Assembly (NCBI GenBank): GCA_024399545.1
Contig: JAKSNS010000025.1
Coordinates: forward strand, 1-40,918
Origin: Paludibacteraceae bacterium
Lineage (GTDB): Bacteria > Bacteroidota > Bacteroidia > Bacteroidales > Paludibacteraceae
Length of the DNA: 40,918 nucleotides
Direction of reading: 5' to 3'
The first letter of the stretch is position 1. Every line of letters starts with the position of its first letter. Shown here piece after piece: positions 8,645 through 16,574 of this stretch. The notes under the pieces are model-generated. The model was given only the letters and a program-made list of their open reading frames with translations. It had not been told where the DNA came from and did not search any database. The position numbers and the translations under genes are program-made.

Positions 8645-9556
8645 ATGGCAAAAAAATCTTTCAACAAGGAGGTCAAAATCGGTCTGTCAACCATAGCTGC
8701 CCTCGCACTCCTTATTTACGGCGCTAACTTCCTTAAAGGTATCGACCTTTTCAAAACAACCAACAGTTATTACCTCAAGTTCGACAACCTCGACGGTCTC
8801 GTTGTCTCCAACGGTGTCTATATCCGTGGTTACAAGGTTGGTCTCGTCGAAAACGTAACATACGATTTCTCAACCGAACAACCTTTCACCGTCGAAATAA
8901 CAATCAATGACGACATAAATTTGCCTAAAGGGACAGTCGCTTACCTTTTTGACGACGGACTTCTTGGTGGCAAAGGCATAAATATAGTCTTCAGTGACGC
9001 AAAATCATTCCATAAAGACGGCGACACACTCACCTCTGATGTCGAGGTTGGGCTTTTCGGGAAAATCGCCGAAGTCTTGCCTGATATAAAATCAACCATC
9101 CAACATGCCGATTCACTTGTCAATTCCGTCAACAGGATTGTCAATTCACCAGAAATCGCCAATTCCCTCAAAAATATCGAAAAAATAACCGCTGACCTCA
9201 AAAAGACTTCATACAGCCTTAATTATATGATGAATGTCAAGTTCCCTCCTATCGTTGCTAATATCGACAGCATAACAGACGACATTCAGGACATCTCCTC
9301 ACGTCTTACCCAGACAGACTTCGTCCGTATCATGTCAGGCCTTGACACCACCGTCCAGAATGTGAAGGAACTCTCCGAACGCATCAATTCAAACGAGGGA
9401 ACTGTAGGAAGACTGCTCAACGACAATGCCCTCTACATGGACATCGACAGCACCGTCCGCAGCGTCAACGCACTCGTCATAGACCTTAAGCAGAACCCTA
9501 AGGATTACGTCCATTTCTCCCTCTTCGGACCTCGTAAAAAGAAGGACAAAAAATGA
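8645..9556 (+). CDS. MlaD/MCE-family lipid transport protein
   Basis: 303 residues. One N-terminal membrane helix (IGLSTIAALALLIYGANFL, about 12-30) anchors it in the inner membrane, followed by a periplasmic MCE domain (about 37-115: YYLKFDNLDGLVVSNGVYIRGYKVGLVENV ... GLLGGKGINI). The remainder is a long helical region (about 135-285) with heptad-like spacing, ending in basic PRKKKDKK. Such proteins form hexameric rings or tubes that move phospholipids between membranes together with an MlaE permease and MlaF ATPase; neither partner is in this window. Co-transcribed with the amidase; a strong terminator follows. Confidence 0.92.
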   Translation: MAKKSFNKEVKIGLSTIAALALLIYGANFLKGIDLFKTTNSYYLKFDNLDGLVVSNGVYIRGYKVGLVENVTYDFSTEQPFTVEITINDDINLPKGTVAYLFDDGLLGGKGINIVFSDAKSFHKDGDTLTSDVEVGLFGKIAEVLPDIKSTIQHADSLVNSVNRIVNSPEIANSLKNIEKITADLKKTSYSLNYMMNVKFPPIVANIDSITDDIQDISSRLTQTDFVRIMSGLDTTVQNVKELSERINSNEGTVGRLLNDNALYMDIDSTVRSVNALVIDLKQNPKDYVHFSLFGPRKKKDKK

Positions 9557-9660
9557 CCATTAGACATGCTGCCGTTATTGATACAAAAAAACAATACGAA
9601 TCGTCATTGAAAATTTTTTGACCACCTTTATTTTCAATGCCATATACAAGGCGGACACTA

Positions 9661-9700
9661 TTCAACGGGTTGTAAACTACAATGCAACCCGTTGAATTTT
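9661..9700 (+). terminator. rho-independent terminator after the MCE gene
   Basis: Perfect 12-bp inverted repeat TTCAACGGGTTG (9661-9672) / CAACCCGTTGAA (9685-9696) with a 12-nt loop, followed by TTTTAAT. It separates the amidase/MCE operon from dnaA. Confidence 0.8.
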
Positions 9701-9841
9701 AATCTGATAACAATGACGTTCTTTATTTTCAAGCATTTATTCGCCACCTATATTTATTCATGTTTTGAATATAAGATAGTTATATCGCAAAACTCTTCTT
9801 GCAAGATTTTTCACCCATTTTTCCATATCAATTTTTATTCG

Positions 9842-9851
9842 TAATTTTGCA
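9842..9851 (+). promoter_or_regulatory. probable dnaA promoter -7 element
   Basis: TAATTTTGCA fits TAnnTTTG and lies 55 bp before the ATG at 9907. The -33 position is only a T-run, so the upstream box is weak. Confidence 0.6.
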
Positions 9852-9906
9852 ACCGATTTGAGGGACATCCCTGTCAATTTCGTCCCCCTTGAAAAACACC
9901 CGTTTA

Positions 9907-11256
9907 ATGAATAAGTGTACTCAACTTTGGAACAATTGTCTCACGATTATCCGCGATAACGTGACCGAAGACCAGTTCAACACCTGGTTTGGGAAGATAG
10001 TACCCGTATCATTCAACGGACGTGAACTTATCCTCGAAGTACCTTCACAATTTTTCTATGAATATATAGAGGAGTGGTTCGCCGACATCATCCGCGCCTC
10101 AATCAACCGCGTCATCGGTCCTAACATCCAACTCCTTTATAAGGTGTCAATCGTTCAAAGCAAACCACAGAACGACATCATCATCCCTAACCAAAACAAC
10201 TCTAAACCTAACGACAACCCTGATTTCGACTCTAACCTCAATTTCAAATACTCGTTCAACAACTATATAGAGGGCGAAAGCAACAAACTTGCTCGTTGCG
10301 CTGGCATCAACATCTCGCAACACCCTGGCGACTCTATCTTCAACCCATTCTTCATCTATGGCGCACCTGCCGTGGGCAAGACGCACCTCGCCACCGCTAT
10401 TGGTCTGGCGATACGCCAACGCTTCACCAAGAAGCGCATCCTCTATGTCTCAGCCCACACTTTCTGGATGCAATACGCAGACTCAATCCCACACAACAAA
10501 ATGAATGATTTCATCAATTTCTATCAGAGCATCGACATCCTGATTATTGATGACATCCAGGAACTTATAGGCAAAGACAAGATACAGAATGTCTTCTTCC
10601 ATATCTTCAGCCATCTGATTCATATCGGCAAACAGGTTATCATCTGTTCTGACCGCGAACCAGGCAAACTCGAAGGAATGGAGGAGCGTCTCCTCACGCG
10701 TTTCAAAATGGGGCTTACCGTCGAAATCGAACGTCCTGAATATGAGCTCCGCAAGAAAATCCTTGAACACAAGGTTTACCAAGACGGCCTCAGGATTCCT
10801 GACGACGTACTCGATTTCCTCGCCAAGAATATACGCTCAAATGTCCGCGACCTCGAAGGCTCTCTCACATCTATCATAGCCCGCTCTACTTTCGTCAACG
10901 AGAACATCAACCTTGAACTCGCTCAAAAAGTCATAGGCACCGTAGTATCAACCGCCGAAGAGACTGACGAGACGAAAATGCAACGTATATACGATGTCGT
11001 ATGCTCCCATTATAAGATTGACACAGAGGCGATAATATCCAAAGCACGCAGCCACAACATCTCCGAGGCGCGCCAAGTCGCCATGTACCTTGCACGCACC
11101 AAAACCGACATTTCCCTCGCCTCTATAGGTTCAATAATGGGTAAACGCGACCACACCACCGTACTCTACTCCTGCCGCAACGTCTCAAACATAATGGACA
11201 CTAATCCTGTCTTCGCTGAACTTATCCACAAGTTCGAACGCCTCATCAACCAATAA
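9907..11256 (+). CDS. dnaA: chromosomal replication initiator DnaA
   Basis: 449 residues from the ATG at 9907 (a TTG at 9889 is in frame but less likely). Domain I: CLTIIRDNVTEDQFNTWF near 11-28. Domain II is a short Asn/Asp/Pro-rich linker (about 88-112). Domain III is an AAA+ ATPase with Walker A GAPAVGKT (152-159) and Walker B IDILIIDDIQ. The Walker A reads Ala where most DnaA proteins have a third Gly, but the GxxxxGKT core is intact. Domain IV has the box-binding signature ISEARQVAMYLARTKTDISLASIGSIMGKRDHTTV. It melts oriC and loads helicase. It is followed by an unusual 11-bp tandem array. Confidence 0.97.
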   Translation: MNKCTQLWNNCLTIIRDNVTEDQFNTWFGKIVPVSFNGRELILEVPSQFFYEYIEEWFADIIRASINRVIGPNIQLLYKVSIVQSKPQNDIIIPNQNNSKPNDNPDFDSNLNFKYSFNNYIEGESNKLARCAGINISQHPGDSIFNPFFIYGAPAVGKTHLATAIGLAIRQRFTKKRILYVSAHTFWMQYADSIPHNKMNDFINFYQSIDILIIDDIQELIGKDKIQNVFFHIFSHLIHIGKQVIICSDREPGKLEGMEERLLTRFKMGLTVEIERPEYELRKKILEHKVYQDGLRIPDDVLDFLAKNIRSNVRDLEGSLTSIIARSTFVNENINLELAQKVIGTVVSTAEETDETKMQRIYDVVCSHYKIDTEAIISKARSHNISEARQVAMYLARTKTDISLASIGSIMGKRDHTTVLYSCRNVSNIMDTNPVFAELIHKFERLINQ

Positions 11257-11351
11257 CAAACTCCAAAACTCATTTTTGTCGGTGGCGCTTCCTGCGGCAC
11301 TTGTTCGTACTAAACCTCCCTCTCTATTATTGCGCTAATACCTATCCCCAA

Positions 11352-11482
11352 CGATAGATTAACGATACATTAACGATAGATTAACGATACATTAACGATA
11401 GATTAACGATACATTAACGATAGATTAACGATACATTAACGATAGATTAACGATACATTAACGATACATTAACGATAGATAG
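11352..11482 (+). repeat. 11-bp tandem repeat array next to dnaA
   Basis: Eleven full head-to-tail units CGATASATTAA (S = G or C) from 11352 to 11472, then a partial unit. Units 1-10 alternate strictly G, C, G, C..., so the true period is 22 bp; the eleventh repeats the C form. The unit is AT-rich and close to one DNA turn. It lies 96 bp after the dnaA stop. Role unknown; an origin element, iteron-like binding array or simple satellite are all possible. Confidence 0.95.
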
Positions 11483-11590
11483 ACCTACTGGCAAACGCCT
11501 TATAGCTCATCGGCGAACCTGACTTTCGGACAACCTTTCCCTTCATTTCCCACCCTCTGAAAAATCACGTAAAAAAATATCCCAAAACCC

Positions 11591-11623
11591 TTTGCCAAGT
11601 CATTTTATTTTCGTAATTTTGTG
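11591..11623 (+). promoter_or_regulatory. promoter of the pRiA4b ORF3-like gene and miaA run
   Basis: TTTG (11591-11594), 19-bp spacer, TAATTTTGTG (11614-11623), 20 bp before the ATG at 11644. Confidence 0.8.
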
Positions 11624-11643
11624 CTGTTTTATAAACACAGATT

Positions 11644-12183
11644 ATGACCTACAGACTATTGTTCCTTTCAAAGGAAGTTGACAATTTCAAATTGGAAATC
11701 GAAGCCCCTTCCACTGCTACGTTCCTCGAACTCAACGACCTTATCATCAGCTCCTTAAAATACTCAAAAGGAGAGCTCACATCCTTTTTCAATTGCGACG
11801 AAGAATGGGAACCTTATCAGGAAATCACTCTCGTCGAGATGGATGTCTCATCCGAAAACGATTCATACGTCATGGAAAACACCCGGCTTGAGGAATTTCT
11901 CGCTGACGAAGGCGACAAAATGATTTACGTTTTCGACATACTGAACAACCGTAGCCTCTATCTTACCCTCCGCGAAGTCAAACCTGGCACAATAGCAAAA
12001 CCAAAATGCACTAAACTCGTTGGGCAGATTCCGGTGCAAATCAAGATGGAGCAATTCGTTACTGGCAAGAAAGACTCAAAGGAGTTCCTTGACGATGATT
12101 TCTACGGATCTGACGAGTATTCGGACGACGAACTCGACAGCGAAGGTTTCTCCGAGGTTGACATGAGCGAAATTGACATCTAA
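11644..12183 (+). CDS. pRiA4b ORF-3-like / IS1096 TnpR-like protein
   Basis: 179 residues. The first ~130 residues (YRLLFLSKEVDNFKLEIEAPSTATFLELNDLIISSLKYSKGELTSFF ... MIYVFDILNNRSLYLTLREV) fit the plasmid pRiA4b ORF-3 fold (PF07929). That family is named from mobile elements but is a widespread stand-alone chromosomal protein in Bacteroidales. The C-terminal ~40 residues are very acidic (DDDFYGSDEYSDDELDSEGF). No catalytic motif visible. The gene has its own promoter and is 5 bp from miaA, so it likely leads that operon. Function unknown. Confidence 0.8.
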   Translation: MTYRLLFLSKEVDNFKLEIEAPSTATFLELNDLIISSLKYSKGELTSFFNCDEEWEPYQEITLVEMDVSSENDSYVMENTRLEEFLADEGDKMIYVFDILNNRSLYLTLREVKPGTIAKPKCTKLVGQIPVQIKMEQFVTGKKDSKEFLDDDFYGSDEYSDDELDSEGFSEVDMSEIDI

Positions 12184-12188
12184 CCAAA

Positions 12189-13049
12189 GTGACCCAAGGC
12201 ACGCTTCACATAATCCTCGGCCCTACCGGTGTAGGCAAAAGCCAATACGCCATTGAGATGGCAAAACGCCTCGGCTGTTCGATAATAAACGCCGACTCAC
12301 GCCAAATCTACCGCGAAATCCCAATCTGCACCGATGCCCCAACCGCTGAAATGCTCGCCTCGGTCAAACACTATTTCGTCGGAACGCACTCTATACACGA
12401 CAATTACAGCGCAGGCCATTACGAACAAGATGCCCTCAGAATCATCCACGACGAAATCAATAAATACGGAAACGCCATACTTTCAGGTGGTTCTATGATG
12501 TATATAGATGCCGTGACTAAAGGCATTGACGACATCCCTGACATCGACCCGCAGCTCCGGCAGAATGTCCTGGACGAATACAAAAACAAAGGTCTCGCCT
12601 ACATGCAGGAACAACTGCTCGCCCTCGACCCTGAGCATTACGCAACCTGCGACCTGAAAAATTGGCGACGCGTCCTTCACGCAATTGAGGTTTGCCGCCA
12701 AACCGGCACTACTTTCACCTCCCTGCGCAAGGGACAAAACCACAAACGCGACTTCAATGTTTCAAAGGTTGGGATTATGCGCGACCGTGAAACACTTTAT
12801 AAACGCATTGACGACCGTGTCATAGGTATGATTGACCGAGGCCTCATCAAAGAGGCGGAGGCAGTTCTACCCTACCGTCACCTAAACGCCCTCAACACCG
12901 TGGGACTTAAAGAGGTTTTCGGTCACTTTGACGGGCTTTACGATTTGCCTGAAGCCATTCGCCTCATACAACGCAACACCCGCCATTATGCACGCAAGCA
13001 AATGACATGGTTCCGTCACGATAACTCTATAAAATGGATTTACATATAA
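12189..13049 (+). CDS. miaA: tRNA dimethylallyltransferase
   Basis: Adds a dimethylallyl group to N6 of A37 in tRNAs that read codons starting with U. 286 residues, slightly short of the usual ~300. P-loop GPTGVGKS at 11-18, then ADSRQIYREI (the family DSxQ motif), GGSMMYIDAVTKG, and the C-terminal IQRNTRHYARKQMTWFRHD signature. The start is GTG at 12189, six bases after the previous stop. Its 3' end overlaps the LysE gene by 16 bp. Confidence 0.96.
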   Translation: MTQGTLHIILGPTGVGKSQYAIEMAKRLGCSIINADSRQIYREIPICTDAPTAEMLASVKHYFVGTHSIHDNYSAGHYEQDALRIIHDEINKYGNAILSGGSMMYIDAVTKGIDDIPDIDPQLRQNVLDEYKNKGLAYMQEQLLALDPEHYATCDLKNWRRVLHAIEVCRQTGTTFTSLRKGQNHKRDFNVSKVGIMRDRETLYKRIDDRVIGMIDRGLIKEAEAVLPYRHLNALNTVGLKEVFGHFDGLYDLPEAIRLIQRNTRHYARKQMTWFRHDNSIKWIYI

Positions 13050-13735
13050 TAAATACATTACAAGAATTTCTTAAAGGTTGGTTCATAGGCATCTGCGTAT
13101 CTGCCCCTGTTGGCCCGCTCGGTGTTCTCTGCATCCAGCGCACACTCTCCCGCGGACGTTGGCATGGTGTTGTCACAGGTCTTGGCGCAACTACATCTGA
13201 TATAATCTACGCAATCCTCGTTGGTGCCAGTATGAATTTCATCACTGATTTCATCAACCAGAATATGATGGTCATACAACTGTTAGGTGCGGTTATCATT
13301 GGTCTTTTTGGCCTTCACATATATAAGTCCAAACCAGAGGATGTTGAGAAACTCAAGAAGAAACACCCACACCATCAGCACATTGAACCACCAAAGCATA
13401 ATATCTTCAAGAAGGTTGTCCGCAACAAAATGTTCCACGACTATATCTCAGCGTTTGGGCTATGCTTCTCCAACCCCCTTATCATTTTCCTTTTCATCGG
13501 ACTCTTCGCACAGTTCCACGTCATGTCTTCAGGTGACCCGCTAACCAATGGCATCACCTTTATCGCAATAATCGTAGGTGCTTTTTGTTGGTGGCTGACC
13601 CTCACATACATAGTAGGACATTTCCGCGGGAACTTCAAGGAACGTGGGTTACGGATCCTCAACCACGCCACAGGAACACTACTTATCCTTGCAGCCATCG
13701 GGACAGCCATTAAGACTCTAATAGAATTATATTAA
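13034..13735 (+). CDS. LysE/RhtB-family exporter
   Basis: 233 residues, about six membrane helices. The N-terminal signature GWFIGICVSAPVGPLGVLCIQRTLSRGRWHGVVTGLGATTSD is typical of LysE translocators, which export amino acids or related small molecules. A basic, His-rich cytoplasmic loop (KKKHPHHQHIEPPKHN, about 108-124) separates the two halves. It overlaps the end of miaA by 16 bp and precedes nadE by 7 bp, so the three are probably one transcript. Substrate unknown. Confidence 0.88.
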   Translation: MDLHIINTLQEFLKGWFIGICVSAPVGPLGVLCIQRTLSRGRWHGVVTGLGATTSDIIYAILVGASMNFITDFINQNMMVIQLLGAVIIGLFGLHIYKSKPEDVEKLKKKHPHHQHIEPPKHNIFKKVVRNKMFHDYISAFGLCFSNPLIIFLFIGLFAQFHVMSSGDPLTNGITFIAIIVGAFCWWLTLTYIVGHFRGNFKERGLRILNHATGTLLILAAIGTAIKTLIELY

Positions 13736-13742
13736 ATACGCC

Positions 13743-15620
13743 ATGAACCATAATTTCGTGAAAATAGCCGCCGGTATTCCTTCTATCCACATAGGCGACC
13801 CAATATATAACTCAAAGGCCGTCAACACTCTTATTGACGAAGCTTGCCTCTCTGGCACACAACTCATCTCATTTCCTGAATTATCCCTCACGGGCTATAC
13901 CATAGGCGATTATATGCACTACCAAACCTTAATCGCCGACTCTGAGAAAGCACTTCGGGACATTCTCCTGCACACTACCGACCTTGATATAATAGCTGTC
14001 ATTGGTATGCCTGTCACCGTAAGAGGCTTACTCTTCAATTGCGGTGTGGCAATCCACCGTGGCAAAATACTCGCCATCGTACCTAAACGCTACATCCCTA
14101 ACTATGGGGAGTTTTACGAACGCCGCCTCTTCGCCTCTTCTCGCGAGACCCACGAGTTCACAGCCTCCATCTGCGGACAGGAACAGATACCCTTCGGCGA
14201 AGATATTATCATAAACACAAAAGAGTTCTCGTTCGGCATAGAAATCTGCGAAGACCTTTGGGCTCCTATCCCTCCATCCACCGAACTTTGCCTTAAAGGC
14301 GCCGAGGTCATTATAAACCTCTCTGCCTCAGACGAACTTCTCAACAAGAACACATACCTTCAGCACATGGTTTGCCACCAGACAATGGCTTTGATGGCTG
14401 GTTATGTATATTGTTCGGCAGGTCCTGGCGAGTCGTCAACCGACCTTGTCTTCATCGGCAAAGCTGGCATCGCCGAATGTGGGGACATCATTGCGCAATC
14501 TGAACGTTTCTGCGACGATGCGCAAATAGTCACCGCTGACCTTGACCTTGACCGTATTCGCGCCATGCGTATGGGAAATTCCACTTTCTGGTCTTGTGCC
14601 TCCGAGTTCAAAAACAATGCCCGTTTCGTCACTTGCGACAACATAGTCCACGATTACGACATCGAACGCCATTTCTCGCAATGCCCTTATTTCTCGCAAG
14701 ACCGCAGTGTTAGCGAACAATGCAACGAAATGTTTTCCATTCAGGTTACGGGTCTTACCCGCCGTATGCGTAACGCTCATATTGACAATCTGATAATCGG
14801 CATTTCTGGCGGACTGGACTCTACCCTCGCACTCCTTGTTGCTGCCGAGGCTTGCGACAAACTTGGTCTTCCACGCACCAATATCCATGCCATAACAATG
14901 CCTGGTTATGGCACTTCGTCACGAACACACACCAACGCAGACACGATAATGGAAGAACTCGGCGTTTCGTCCGAGACTATACCTATTGCCGACTCATGCG
15001 ACCATCATTTCGCTCAAATTGGCCATAACCCAGAACAACATGACGTAACTTACGAAAATGCCCAAGCACGCTACCGCACTTTCATCCTAATGAACCTTGC
15101 CAACAAATACAACGGCATTGTCGTAGGCACTGGCGACCTTTCCGAACTTGCCCTTGGCTGGGCAACCTACAACGGCGACCACATGTCAATGTATGGGGTC
15201 AATGCCGGTGTGCCTAAGACACTTATACGTCGTATAGTCGAACATCTCGCCAATAACTCACAATCCGAAAAACTTGCCGACTGCCTCAACGATATTGTCG
15301 ATACGCCAATCTCACCTGAACTCATACCTATGGAAGGTGGACAAGTAACCGAGGATTTCGTTGGGCCTTATCCTCTCCACGATTTCTTCATCTTCTACAC
15401 CTTGCGCTATGGTTACTCTCGTCCCAAGATACTTATGATGGCAGAACAAGCGTTTGCCGGCGAATACGATGACGAGACAATCGCCCATTGGTACGATACT
15501 TTCTGGCGTCGTTTCAAGCGTCAGCAATTCAAACGCTCCTGTCTTCCTGACGGTCCTAAAGTACTATCCATCGGTGTTTCCCCTCGTGGAGACCTTCGCC
15601 TACCATCCGATTTGGCATAA
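13743..15620 (+). CDS. nadE: glutamine-dependent NAD+ synthetase
   Basis: Makes NAD+ from nicotinic acid adenine dinucleotide, ATP and glutamine. 625 residues in two domains. The N-terminal nitrilase-type glutaminase has the triad Glu46 (FPELSLTGY), Lys115 ([12 protein letters not shown]) and Cys169 (EICEDLWAP). The C-terminal synthetase domain starts near 325, with the ATP-pyrophosphatase loop SGGLDS at 355-360 and [19 protein letters not shown]. Complete; length is normal for the two-domain form. Confidence 0.97.
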   Translation: MNHNFVKIAAGIPSIHIGDPIYNSKAVNTLIDEACLSGTQLISFPELSLTGYTIGDYMHYQTLIADSEKALRDILLHTTDLDIIAVIGMPVTVRGLLFNCGVAIHRGKILAIVPKRYIPNYGEFYERRLFASSRETHEFTASICGQEQIPFGEDIIINTKEFSFGIEICEDLWAPIPPSTELCLKGAEVIINLSASDELLNKNTYLQHMVCHQTMALMAGYVYCSAGPGESSTDLVFIGKAGIAECGDIIAQSERFCDDAQIVTADLDLDRIRAMRMGNSTFWSCASEFKNNARFVTCDNIVHDYDIERHFSQCPYFSQDRSVSEQCNEMFSIQVTGLTRRMRNAHIDNLIIGISGGLDSTLALLVAAEACDKLGLPRTNIHAITMPGYGTSSRTHTNADTIMEELGVSSETIPIADSCDHHFAQIGHNPEQHDVTYENAQARYRTFILMNLANKYNGIVVGTGDLSELALGWATYNGDHMSMYGVNAGVPKTLIRRIVEHLANNSQSEKLADCLNDIVDTPISPELIPMEGGQVTEDFVGPYPLHDFFIFYTLRYGYSRPKILMMAEQAFAGEYDDETIAHWYDTFWRRFKRQQFKRSCLPDGPKVLSIGVSPRGDLRLPSDLA

Positions 15621-15671
15621 CCTCTATCATTTAAAGAACACTTGTAGCCTGTATTCTAAAAATTAGAAACA

Positions 15672-16550
15672 ATGAAAAAGCAAAAACCATCCTTTTTTAA
15701 CCTTCATCTGACCTCCAACATCAGCATAGCACTTGTGCTTTTCATGGTTGGTCTCCTCACTTGGCTCCTACTCACTGTCACAAACTACGCTCATCGCAGT
15801 CAGGAAAACATCACCATTTCACTCCAACTCGACGATAGCATTACCTCTACAGATTTCGCACGCCTCACAGCATACGTCAACGCAACACCTATTGCCACCC
15901 ATTATATATATATAAGCAAGGACAGCGCACTCAACGAACTTATCCAAACCCTCGGCGACGACCCTACTTCCATGCTTGGCTACAACCCTATCAACGCCTC
16001 TATAGAAGTTTATCTTTCACAGCGTTACGCCAATGTTGACTCTATCCAGAAAGTAGTCATACCAAAGTTCAGCTCTTTCGCAGGTGTCTCCGACATAATT
16101 TACGAACAGGATATGATTGAGCTTATGGACAATAACATACAACGACTGCTTTTCTTCATCTCTGTCATTGTCCTCGTCCTTATATTTATCTCCGTTGTGC
16201 TTATCAACAACACCATACGCCTTACGATATATTCAAAACGCTTCATCATAAACACTATGCGTCTTGTAGGTGCACGCAATAGTTTCATCCGTGCGCCTTT
16301 CATTCAAAAGGCTATGGTCAACGCCGTTATCGGTGCGCTGATTGGCATTGTTCTACTTGCAGCCTCACTCTATTTTATGCAGATACAGATTAACGGTTAC
16401 ACGAACCTTGCCGAACTTTTCGACCCAACGGTGACTATACCTGTTGCCGCAATAATGATTGTCGTTAGTCTGGTTATCAACTACTTTGCCACACTCTTCG
16501 CCGTTAACCGTTATTTGCGCATGTCAACTGACAAACTTTATTTCGTATAA
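15672..16550 (+). CDS. ftsX: cell division protein FtsX
   Basis: 292 residues with the FtsX layout: a short cytoplasmic lead, one helix (about 15-36), a periplasmic domain of ~115 residues (TISLQLDD-like start NITISLQLDDSITST), then three helices (about 152-174, 212-235, 255-280) with the permease signature NTMRLVGARNSFIRAPFIQKA. With the ATPase FtsE it activates periplasmic amidases at the septum. FtsE is not adjacent here. The amidase at 7497 may be a functional partner, but that is inference. Confidence 0.92.
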   Translation: MKKQKPSFFNLHLTSNISIALVLFMVGLLTWLLLTVTNYAHRSQENITISLQLDDSITSTDFARLTAYVNATPIATHYIYISKDSALNELIQTLGDDPTSMLGYNPINASIEVYLSQRYANVDSIQKVVIPKFSSFAGVSDIIYEQDMIELMDNNIQRLLFFISVIVLVLIFISVVLINNTIRLTIYSKRFIINTMRLVGARNSFIRAPFIQKAMVNAVIGALIGIVLLAASLYFMQIQINGYTNLAELFDPTVTIPVAAIMIVVSLVINYFATLFAVNRYLRMSTDKLYFV

Positions 16551-16574
16551 TCCAATAACAAAAACAATAAAATC

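Larger units (their letters stand above)
9557..9906 (+). other. intergenic region upstream of dnaA
   Basis: 350 bp, AT-rich. It holds the terminator hairpin of the amidase/MCE operon (9661-9700) and the probable dnaA -7 element (9842-9851). I looked for DnaA boxes (TTATNCACA and reverse complement) and saw none. No open frame of interest. Confidence 0.7.
11257..11643 (+). other. dnaA-downstream intergenic region with tandem array
   Basis: 387 bp without a gene. It holds the 11-bp tandem array (11352-11482), a poorly paired hairpin at 11282-11300, and the promoter of the next gene (11591-11623). Otherwise nothing recognised; no DnaA box seen. Confidence 0.75.

Noticed and set aside
11282-11300. 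Hairpin GTGGCGC/GCGGCAC after dnaA as a terminator
   Set aside because: One internal mismatch and no T-run after it.
11352-11482. CRISPR array
   Set aside because: Units are 11 bp, head to tail with no spacers.
9557-11643. Classical oriC with DnaA boxes around dnaA
   Set aside because: No TTATNCACA-type boxes seen by eye in either intergenic region; only the 11-bp array is unusual, so no origin feature is called.
11644-12183. Insertion sequence, because of the IS1096 TnpR-like family name
   Set aside because: No transposase, no terminal inverted repeats; the gene has its own promoter and sits tightly before miaA.
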